Assembly: GCA_001898225.1 (NCBI GenBank)
Contig: MKTJ01000032.1
Span: 1 to 64,000, forward strand
Source: Chloroflexi bacterium 54-19
GTDB taxonomy: Bacteria > Chloroflexota > Chloroflexia > Chloroheliales > Chloroheliaceae
Length of the DNA: 64,000 bases
Direction of reading: 5' to 3'
The notes beneath the pieces are model-generated. The model had not been told where the DNA came from. It ran no database searches and saw only the letters and a list, made by a program, of their open reading frames with translations. Positions 49,197 through 56,501 of the stretch are shown here, one piece after another. Position numbers and translations under genes: made by a program. Each line of letters begins with the position of its first letter. Position 1 is the first letter of the stretch.

Positions 49197-50303
49197 ATGT
49201 CTGCTCCTGCTCCTACTTCTAGTAACCCTACTACAACTTCTACAACTTCTACTTCTTCTTCTTCCCCGGTTGAGCCGACCAGGCGGGCCGGAGGGCGGCC
49301 CATCTTGCTATTGGGACTGGTCGCTATAGGCTGGCTGGCCCTTTACAATGTTATTGAACCGCTTGCTAACTGGCTGACTTACAGCCTGTTTGGCCTCGAA
49401 CACGGTTCCAGGCTGGGCGAATCGGTTGCTTTCTTCCTGTATGACGTGCCTAAAATCATTCTCCTTTTAGGAGGGATGATCTTTGTCATTACCCTTATCC
49501 GCTCCTTTTTCAGCCCGGAGCAGACCCGCGCTTTTCTGGGCGGCAAACGGGAAGGAGTTGGCAACGTGCTGGCGGCCTCCCTGGGAGTAGTAACTCCTTT
49601 CTGCTCATGCTCGGCCGTGCCTTTATTTATCGGCTTTGTCGAATCCGGGATACCGCTGGGGGTAACCTTTTCCTTTCTGGTGGCCGCGCCTCTGGTGAAC
49701 GAGATCGCCCTGGTAATGCTCTTCGGGCTATTTGGCTGGCAGATCGCCCTTCTTTATATGGTTTCAGGGCTGGTTATAGCCGTATTAGCCGGGATTATCA
49801 TTGGCCGCCTGAAGCTGGAACGCTACGTGGAGGATTTTGTCTGGCAAATCCACAGCGGTAAAGCCGCGCTGGACCTGACCAAACCGGCCTGGCCCCAGTG
49901 CCTGAACATGGGCTGGCAGTCCGTTAAAGAAATCGTGGGCAAAGTCTGGTTGTACGTCATCGTCGGCATAGCCGTTGGCGCAGCCATTCACGGTTATGTG
50001 CCCCAGAGCGCCCTGGCTGATATTATGGGTAAAGACGCCTGGTGGTCGGTGCCAGCGGCCGTAGGGTTGGGAGTGCCGCTCTACTCTAACGCGGCCGGAG
50101 TAATGCCGGTAGTAAACGCCCTGATGGAAAAGGGGGCGGCCCTTGGAACAGTGCTGGCCTTTATGATGGCGGTAGTTGGCCTCAGCCTGCCGGAGATGAT
50201 TATTCTGCGCCGGGTACTTAAACCGCAACTGATTGGCATATTTATAGCCATACTGGCCGCCGGTATCACCCTGACCGGTTACGTGTTTAACTGGCTGCTT
50301 TGA
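49197..50303 (+). CDS. DUF318-family permease (ArsP-like)
   Basis: The protein has 368 residues. A Thr/Ser-rich N-terminal segment is encoded by simple repeats, and eight or so helices follow. The diagnostic motif is SLGVVTPFCSCSAVPLFIGF, with a vicinal-type Cys pair, and a second half-repeat contains VPLYSNAAGVMPVV. ArsP members export trivalent methylated or aromatic arsenicals, and the island's ArsM and ArsI make that substrate plausible. GGGAG six bases before ATG 49197 fixes the start; a frame from 49125 is unsupported. I keep the symbol blank because many DUF318 proteins are not ArsP. Confidence 0.85.
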   Translation: MSAPAPTSSNPTTTSTTSTSSSSPVEPTRRAGGRPILLLGLVAIGWLALYNVIEPLANWLTYSLFGLEHGSRLGESVAFFLYDVPKIILLLGGMIFVITLIRSFFSPEQTRAFLGGKREGVGNVLAASLGVVTPFCSCSAVPLFIGFVESGIPLGVTFSFLVAAPLVNEIALVMLFGLFGWQIALLYMVSGLVIAVLAGIIIGRLKLERYVEDFVWQIHSGKAALDLTKPAWPQCLNMGWQSVKEIVGKVWLYVIVGIAVGAAIHGYVPQSALADIMGKDAWWSVPAAVGLGVPLYSNAAGVMPVVNALMEKGAALGTVLAFMMAVVGLSLPEMIILRRVLKPQLIGIFIAILAAGITLTGYVFNWLL

Positions 50304-50834
50304 GACTATGTAGCAAACAAACGTTTTTACGTCCTAATAGGGTGTTAAATCTTCGCTCAGGTCACTTCTTTGTTCGAGATAGAGTTCGCAATTTAAGAAG
50401 AGAAAAAAGGGCTTTAAGACAGCCCGTGGATCATGCCAGGTTGAACTCGGTCAGAGTTAAATGAGTTCAAACGGTTGATAAACTGATGCCACAACTTTTT
50501 GGTGACTCCTTTAAAAAAACCGGTCCGGCTTGCCTGGCCCGTTATTAAAACGTGTTTGAACACCTATTTAATTACCTCGCAACCCGGTTAAGATTAAACT
50601 GGTTTCAAAATAACTCACCCTGCTACAGAGCCGGTCCTGGCGGTTATCAAAGGAAACTCCCCTCACACCATTATAAATAGAACAGGTATTTACCTGCTTT
50701 TCACCGTTTTTAACCATAATATTGCCCAGCCTTATCTATCCTAAATATTATAGGCCGTACTTGGTGAAAACAGGAGAGGCGTGGAATAGCTAAACCAGTT
50801 CTGACGTGGTAGCACGGATAGAGGGGTAAAGTTA
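50304..50834. other. Gene-free stretch between the arsenic island and the respiratory module
   Basis: No supported reading frame. A small palindrome CAGGTATTTACCTG (50683-50696) followed by CTTTTC is the only structure I noted. It may mark the boundary between the two gene groups. Confidence 0.5.
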
Positions 50835-51767
50835 ATGCATAAAACAGGGTGGTGGTTTTGTTTTCTGGCGCTGATCTGCTGCCTGCTGCTCGCAGGTTGT
50901 GGTTCCGTGCCTGAAGAATCTGCCATTACCATCAAACTGTCGGACCTGCAGCCCCTGCCTACCCCTTTGGTTAAAACAGTAACCCCCTTAAAAGTATCGG
51001 TGGCGGCGGTAATCTCCCCCCAGGGCACCAACAACAGTTACCAACTCCTTCTGGATTACCTGGGCGAAAAGCTTAAAAGGCCGGTAGAGCTGGTCCAGCG
51101 TCGCACCTATGCCGAAACCAATACCCTGGTTGAAACAGGTGACGTAGACCTGGCCTTTGTCTGTACCAGCGCCTATGTAGTTGGACATGACCAGTTCGAT
51201 ATGCGGCTCCTGGTAGCGCCACAGGTCAAAGGTACCACTACTTACAATTCTTTACTGATTGTGCGGGCCGACAGTCCCGCTAAAAGTATCCGTGACCTGC
51301 AGGGGAAAGTGTTCGCCTTCACCGACCCCCTTTCTAATAGCGGGCGGGTTTACCCGACCTACCTGGTGCAGCAGTTAGGTTACACGCCTGAAGCGTTTTT
51401 TAGCAGGATTTTCTTTACTTATAACCACGATAATGCCATCCGGGCGGTGGCGAGCGGCCTGGCCGATGGGGCGGCGGTAGACAGTATGGTTTACGACTAT
51501 GCTCTGGAGAACGATCCGTCGCTGGCAAACCGGGTCCGGGTCATCCAGCGCTCGCCCGATTTTGGCATCCCTCCGGTAGTGGTCGGCCCTAAAATTTCCC
51601 CGCAATTAAAAGCCCTGCTTGCGGAAATCTTATTCGGCATGCCTAACGATCCCAGGGGACAACAGGCGCTGCGGCAACTTGGGCTGGAAGCCTTTGTACC
51701 AATCAGCGATAGCGCCTATGACTCCGCGCGGGAGCTGATTAAGCAGGTAGGACCGCTAACATCATGA
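50835..51767 (+). CDS. PhnD-like periplasmic-binding lipoprotein (X component of an X-S-R sensor)
   Basis: The protein has 310 residues. A lipoprotein signal has the lipobox LLAGC (Cys at about 22). A PhnD/type-2 periplasmic-binding fold follows: VAAVISPQGTNNSYQLLLDYLGEKLKRPVELVQRRTYAETNTLVETGDVDLAFVCTSAYVVG read in pieces, then KVFAFTDPLSNSGRVYPTYLV. Proteins of this type (AioX, ArxX) bind arsenite and activate a neighbouring histidine kinase; TtrS carries a similar domain for tetrathionate. Its stop overlaps the kinase start by 4 bp. The ligand is not provable from sequence. Confidence 0.88.
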   Translation: MHKTGWWFCFLALICCLLLAGCGSVPEESAITIKLSDLQPLPTPLVKTVTPLKVSVAAVISPQGTNNSYQLLLDYLGEKLKRPVELVQRRTYAETNTLVETGDVDLAFVCTSAYVVGHDQFDMRLLVAPQVKGTTTYNSLLIVRADSPAKSIRDLQGKVFAFTDPLSNSGRVYPTYLVQQLGYTPEAFFSRIFFTYNHDNAIRAVASGLADGAAVDSMVYDYALENDPSLANRVRVIQRSPDFGIPPVVVGPKISPQLKALLAEILFGMPNDPRGQQALRQLGLEAFVPISDSAYDSARELIKQVGPLTS

Positions 51768-53257
51768 GCACGACGACCGTTAGGCTGCGCGAAAAGTGGC
51801 TTCGGCCTTTCTGGCTGCTTTTAGGGGCGGTTCATATCCGTGTCAAAATCCTGGGAATTGTGCTGGGGCTGGTGCTTTTGCTCGGCCTGACCGTAATAAT
51901 CCAGGTGCCGCAACTGGTTACCCAGAACATGTATTCCCAGCTAGAGGAGCAGGCGGTTTCCATCACCCGCGACCTGGCCGCCCGCTCGACCGACTCGATT
52001 TTAATCAACGATCTTTATACGCTTCAGCAGCTTTTGCGGGATACCCGCGCCAACCACCCCGATGTCCGCTATGCCTTTATAATCAGCCCGAAAGGCGAAG
52101 TGCTGGCCCATACCTTCGATAACGGCTTTCCCACAGGATTAAGTGAAGCTAATAGCGTGAGCCAGACCGCTTACCAGCATACCCAGATACTTTTAACCGA
52201 CCAGGGCAAAATCTGGGACGTAGCGGTACCTATCTTTGAGGGCCGGGCCGGAATTGCCCGGATCGGCCTTTCTGACGTACAGGTACAACAAACTATTAGT
52301 ACCCTGACCGGCCAGCTTGTTCTGACAACCGTAATCGTTTCCCTTATTGGAATTGTGGCGGCGGCCCTGTTGACCTGGCTGCTTACGCGGCCGCTTCTTT
52401 CGCTGGTACAGGCCACCAAAGCCGTCGAACGGGGCGATTTCTCCCAGCGGGTGCCGGTCTGGGCTGCCGATGAGACCGGCGAGTTAACCAGCGCCTTTAA
52501 CGCCATGACCGCTGCCCTGGCAAAAAGCGAGGTGGAACGGGCCGAGCGCGACCAGTTGCGGGTCCAGTATGTCAGCGGTGTAATTACCGCCCAGGAAGAC
52601 GAACGAAAGCGGATTGCCCGCGAGTTACACGACAGCACCAGCCAGAGCCTCACTTCCCTCCTGATCGGCCTGAAAAATCTGGACGACGCGACGGACCTTT
52701 GCGGTATTCGCAATGGGGTCGGCGAACTAAGGGTAATTGCCGCAAATACCCTGGATGATGTGCATGCCCTGGCTTTGCAGCTGCGGCCCAGCATGCTGGA
52801 TGACCTGGGCTTACCGGAAGCCCTCAAACGCTATGTCCTTGATTACCAGAAACGCTACCCGATCCATATTGACCTGGCGATAACCGGGCTGGAGACCCAG
52901 CGGTTACCGGCTGAGATTGAAACCGCCCTTTACCGGATTGCCCAGGAGGCCCTTACCAATATTGTCCGGCACGCCGGGGCTGAAAATGCCAGCGTCTTTA
53001 TCGAGCGACGCGCCGAGCGGGTGCTGGCCGTGATTGAAGACGACGGTATTGGTTTTGACCCCTCCGCCATTGATAAACAGACCGGCCACCTGGGCCTGTA
53101 CGGTATCCGCGAACGGGCCGAGCTATTATCCGGCCAGCTTGTTATTGAGTCTGAAAGCGGCCAGGGCACCAGCCTTTATATTGAAATTCCGCTGCCAGGG
53201 GGAGGGCGAGAGAGAAAGAGAGACAGGGAGAGTAAAAGGGGAGGGTTGTTGTTATGA
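51764..53257 (+). CDS. NarL-type sensor histidine kinase (S component)
   Basis: The protein has 497 residues. Membrane helix 1 (about 24-48) is followed by a Cache-like extracytoplasmic sensor (about 50-180), membrane helix 2 (about 185-208) and HAMP (about 208-262). HisKA_3 has the phospho-acceptor His in ERKRIARELHDSTSQSL, and the HATPase (ETALYRIAQEALTNIVRHA; DDGIGFDP; GLYGIRERAELL) follows. It overlaps the binding-protein gene upstream and the response regulator downstream by 4 bp each. It probably receives a signal from the PhnD-like lipoprotein and phosphorylates the downstream regulator. Confidence 0.92.
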   Translation: MSTTTVRLREKWLRPFWLLLGAVHIRVKILGIVLGLVLLLGLTVIIQVPQLVTQNMYSQLEEQAVSITRDLAARSTDSILINDLYTLQQLLRDTRANHPDVRYAFIISPKGEVLAHTFDNGFPTGLSEANSVSQTAYQHTQILLTDQGKIWDVAVPIFEGRAGIARIGLSDVQVQQTISTLTGQLVLTTVIVSLIGIVAAALLTWLLTRPLLSLVQATKAVERGDFSQRVPVWAADETGELTSAFNAMTAALAKSEVERAERDQLRVQYVSGVITAQEDERKRIARELHDSTSQSLTSLLIGLKNLDDATDLCGIRNGVGELRVIAANTLDDVHALALQLRPSMLDDLGLPEALKRYVLDYQKRYPIHIDLAITGLETQRLPAEIETALYRIAQEALTNIVRHAGAENASVFIERRAERVLAVIEDDGIGFDPSAIDKQTGHLGLYGIRERAELLSGQLVIESESGQGTSLYIEIPLPGGGRERKRDRESKRGGLLL

Positions 53258-53931
53258 GGAATGAGAATGAGATACGGATGCTGATTGCGGATGACCACGC
53301 CGTGCTGAGAACCGGCTTGAAGATGCTTTTGGATGCCCAACCGGATATTACCGTCATAGGGGAGGCTGGTAACGGCCACGAAGTGGTTCAACTGGCGGCG
53401 GAGCTAAAACCGGACCTGATTCTGCTTGACCTGGCTATGCCGGGCCTGGGCGGGTTGGAAGCCCTGCCATATTTGCGCAAAATTGTTCCGCCCGCCCGGA
53501 TAGTCGTTCTCACAATGCACGACGACCAGAGTTATTTGCGCCAGGCCCTGCGGGAAGGGGTGAGCGGTTACATGCTTAAGAAAGCCGCCGATAGCGAGCT
53601 TATCGCGGCCATCCATGTGGTCATGCGCGGTGAAATCTATGTCCACCCTTCGTTAAACCGGATCCTCCTGGAAGAGATGTTACCTGAACCTACCGCCGCG
53701 AACGCCGCCAATCCCTGGGAACTGCTCAGCGACCGCGAACGAGACGTGCTGCTACTGGTAGCCAGGGGGCATACCTCGGCCCAGATTGGCGACAGGCTGG
53801 GCCTGAGTCCAAAGACGGTTGAGACCTACCGGGGACGCGGCATGGAAAAATTGGGGTTGCGCACCCGCGCGGCCCTGGTTCAATTCACCCTTACTCACCA
53901 GCTCCTTACCGATAGTACCACCGCTTCTTGA
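53254..53931 (+). CDS. NarL/LuxR-family response regulator (R component)
   Basis: The protein has 225 residues. A receiver domain (about 7-125) has the acidic pair ADDH, the phospho-acceptor Asp in LILLDLAMPG and the switch residues in VVLTMHDD and GYMLKKAADSE. A LuxR-type helix-turn-helix (about 155-215) reads LSDRERDVLLLVARGHTSAQIGDRLGLSPKTVETYRGR. It is translationally coupled to the kinase. The respiratory genes begin 337 bp downstream on the same strand and are the obvious target. Confidence 0.93.
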   Translation: MRNENEIRMLIADDHAVLRTGLKMLLDAQPDITVIGEAGNGHEVVQLAAELKPDLILLDLAMPGLGGLEALPYLRKIVPPARIVVLTMHDDQSYLRQALREGVSGYMLKKAADSELIAAIHVVMRGEIYVHPSLNRILLEEMLPEPTAANAANPWELLSDRERDVLLLVARGHTSAQIGDRLGLSPKTVETYRGRGMEKLGLRTRAALVQFTLTHQLLTDSTTAS

Positions 53932-54268
53932 GGCCATCTATTACCACAAGTCACCATTTCTTGTAAGGAATTTCCCTACAATTCCCTACAATTTATACGG
54001 ATTTTTCCTGCTACCGCCTGTCCCGATCCCCTTCTATACTTGGAGCAGAAAACTATTAAAGGTTTATTCAATCAATCTTTATTAATTTACTGGAAGAGAA
54101 CGAGCAGGTTTGTTAATCCTTCCCGCGCCCTTGAACAAAACACAACACAACACAACACAACAACAGCCAGTAGTCCGGCCAGGCAGCCAGATTGGGTTTT
54201 ACCGCGAAGTCTCTACAGAACAGATAAGCGCGTCAAGATTTAAGGGTGAAAGATGCAGGAGAAAAAGC
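53932..54268 (+). other. Gene-free control region before the Fe-S subunit
   Basis: The stretch is 337 bases long. It contains an (ACAAC)-type microsatellite at about 54141-54162 and a purine-rich ribosome site just before the next gene. I found no clear -35/-10 pair or sigma-54 box. Confidence 0.5.
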
Positions 54269-55132
54269 ATGAGTAATAGCAGCGATGAAACTTCGACCCA
54301 GACCGGGGATACCGCAGTTACTACCGAGGCTAAACCCCTTTCCCGCCGCACCATGGCGGGCTACCTTACCAAAATAGGGGCAGGGGCGCTGGCCGCGGTA
54401 ATGAGCGGCGGGATGGTCGTAACCATGGTGCGCGAGGCTTCGGCCCAGACCGATGGCGGCACCACACAGAAGTACCGCTACGGTATGGTGATTGATACCC
54501 GCCGCTGCGTCGGCTGCAAAGCCTGTGTGGTGGCCTGCAAAGCTGAAAACAAGACTCCGCCTGGGGTCAATTACAATTTGGTGGTCGAACAGGCAATCCC
54601 TAACCGGCTGGACGATAAACCCCTCTTTATGACCAAGCCCTGTTTCCATTGCGATAATCCGCCCTGTGTCGGGGTCTGCCCGGTAGGGGCCACCTTCAAA
54701 CGGAGTCAGGACGGAATCGTGGTGGTGGATTACGAGCGCTGTATCGGTTGCCGGTATTGCATTACGGCCTGTCCTTACGGGGCGCGCTCTTTCGATTTTG
54801 GCGAGAACTACCCGGCGGTAGCTGAAAAGACGGCTTATTCGGCGGTCCCTTCCCCGGAATACGGCCAGTTCCGCCAGCGTGAGGAGGAGAAGTCGCCCGT
54901 CGGTAACGTCCGCAAATGCACCTTCTGCGTGCATCTCCAGGATAAAGACGGTAAGTACGATAAAGCCGCCGGCCGCTGGCCCGCCTGCGCCAAGACCTGT
55001 ACCGGCCACGCCATTCACTTTGGCGATTTTAACGACCCGGAAAGCGAAGTTTCCCAACTGCTGCGTGAGAACCAGGCCATCCGCCTGAAAGAAGAGCTGG
55101 GAACCGCGCCTAACGTCTACTACCTGATATAG
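54269..55132 (+). CDS. Tat-exported four-[4Fe-4S] electron-transfer subunit (B subunit)
   Basis: The protein has 287 residues. The twin-arginine signal is LSRRTMAGYLTKIGAGALAAV (about 25-45), cleaved near ASAQT. Four ferredoxin-type cluster motifs follow: CVGCKACVVAC, CFHCDNPPCVGVCP, CIGCRYCITACP, and CTFC with a later CAKTC. This is the DmsB/PsrB/ArrB/TtrB family, which carries electrons between a molybdenum subunit and a membrane quinone subunit. AGGAG seven bases upstream supports ATG 54269 over the longer frame from 54110. An exported copy with its own Tat signal points to an extracytoplasmic complex. Confidence 0.93.
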   Translation: MSNSSDETSTQTGDTAVTTEAKPLSRRTMAGYLTKIGAGALAAVMSGGMVVTMVREASAQTDGGTTQKYRYGMVIDTRRCVGCKACVVACKAENKTPPGVNYNLVVEQAIPNRLDDKPLFMTKPCFHCDNPPCVGVCPVGATFKRSQDGIVVVDYERCIGCRYCITACPYGARSFDFGENYPAVAEKTAYSAVPSPEYGQFRQREEEKSPVGNVRKCTFCVHLQDKDGKYDKAAGRWPACAKTCTGHAIHFGDFNDPESEVSQLLRENQAIRLKEELGTAPNVYYLI

Positions 55133-55148
55133 CTAGGGAGGTCCAGGT

Positions 55149-56480
55149 ATGAGCATAAATGCAAACGTAAACCCCGGCGCGGGCGGTATTTCGGGCCAGG
55201 CCACCAATAAGAGCGGTTTTCCCGGAAAAGCCATGAGCCTTAAGAATGCCTTCTGGCTGCTGGGCGCCCTCTTTTTCCTGGTAGGGCTGGCCGGTTGGGC
55301 CGACCGGCTAACCAACGGGCACCGCGACGCGAACTACGGCTCCATTGTCACCTGGGGCCTGTGGGTGGCCGCCTATATTTATTTCATTGGCCTTTCGGCC
55401 GGGTCTTTCCTTATTTCGTCGCTGGTTTACGTCTTTAACGTCAAGCGCTTCGAGCGCATCGGGCGGCTGGCGGTCTTTACGGCCATTGTAACGCTGCTTA
55501 TGGCTCTGCTGGCGATCTGGGCCGACCTCGGCCACATGGAACGGGCCTGGCACGTGCTGGTCTTTCCTAACTTCGAATCTCCGATGGCCTGGATGATCTG
55601 GCTCTATTCGACCTACTTCCTGCTCCTTGTAGCCGAAATGTGGTTCCTTTTGCGCCGAGACATGGTAGCTGCCGGAGCCCAGGCAGGCGGCTGGAAGAGC
55701 AAGGTCTACCGGGGGCTGACCTTCGGCTCGAAGAATGTCTCCGAGGCTTCCACCACCCGTGACCGTAAAATCGTGCGGGTGCTGGCGACTATCGGCGTCC
55801 CGGTCGCAATCATGTTTCATGGCGGTGTCGGCACCCTCTTCGGGGTAGTAGCGGCCCGCCCGCTCTGGAACACCGGCCTCTTTCCGATCCTGTTCCTCTT
55901 GTCGGCCCTGGCGAGCGGAGGTGCCCTCCTTACAATGATTACGGCTATTTTCCAGGACGGCCTGAACCGCAACCGGGACATTGTAATAACCCTGGGTAAA
56001 GTAATTTTGGGCTTACTCCTGCTGGACGTGCTCTTCCAGATTTCCGAATACCTGGTAGCCTTCCGCAGCGGCATCCCCGGCCATATCGAGGGGCTGAAAC
56101 TGATAATGGGCGGCACTTACTGGTGGGTCTTCTGGATCTGGCAACTGGGCCTGGGCACCCTTATTCCGCTCCTACTCCTGGTTCTGCCGACCCGCAAGGA
56201 CGCCCGCTGGGTCTCCCTGGCCGGGCTGTTAATCGCCCTCGGCTTTATCGGCGTACGGCTCAATATTGTAATTCCGGGCCTGGCCGAAGAAGAAATTAAC
56301 GGTATCACCCAGGCTATCTCGACACCTCGGATGACTACCCAGTATTTCCCCAGCCCGACTGAATGGCTTTTAACGTTAGGGATTGTAGGCTTGGGGCTGC
56401 TGCTCTTTGGGCTTGGTGAAATGCTTTTGCCCAGGGAAAAAGACCCGGTGCGGTTTACCGAATTAGCGCCTGAGGAATAA
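55149..56480 (+). CDS. NrfD/PsrC-family membrane quinone subunit (C subunit)
   Basis: The protein has 443 residues. A polar N-terminus precedes about ten helices: AFWLLGALFFLVGLAGWA, then YIYFIGLSAGSFLISSLVYVF (the NrfD helix with its conserved GxSAG), and LLALWADLGHMERAWHVL-like segments with a conserved Glu and His. These proteins exchange electrons with the quinone pool. It starts 16 bp after the Fe-S gene behind GGGAGG and is followed after 21 bp by the molybdopterin gene, so B-C-A form one operon. It is longer than PsrC. Confidence 0.92.
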   Translation: MSINANVNPGAGGISGQATNKSGFPGKAMSLKNAFWLLGALFFLVGLAGWADRLTNGHRDANYGSIVTWGLWVAAYIYFIGLSAGSFLISSLVYVFNVKRFERIGRLAVFTAIVTLLMALLAIWADLGHMERAWHVLVFPNFESPMAWMIWLYSTYFLLLVAEMWFLLRRDMVAAGAQAGGWKSKVYRGLTFGSKNVSEASTTRDRKIVRVLATIGVPVAIMFHGGVGTLFGVVAARPLWNTGLFPILFLLSALASGGALLTMITAIFQDGLNRNRDIVITLGKVILGLLLLDVLFQISEYLVAFRSGIPGHIEGLKLIMGGTYWWVFWIWQLGLGTLIPLLLLVLPTRKDARWVSLAGLLIALGFIGVRLNIVIPGLAEEEINGITQAISTPRMTTQYFPSPTEWLLTLGIVGLGLLLFGLGEMLLPREKDPVRFTELAPEE

Positions 56481-56501
56481 GCAAGGGAGGATCATAATAT
56501 T

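Noticed and set aside
49197..50303. Calling the permease ArsP outright
   Set aside because: The PFCSCSAVPLF motif is common to all DUF318 permeases; the arsenic role is only contextual.
54040..54243. 67-codon frame before the Fe-S subunit
   Set aside because: It runs through the ACAAC repeat and overlaps the control region; no domain or start signal supports it.
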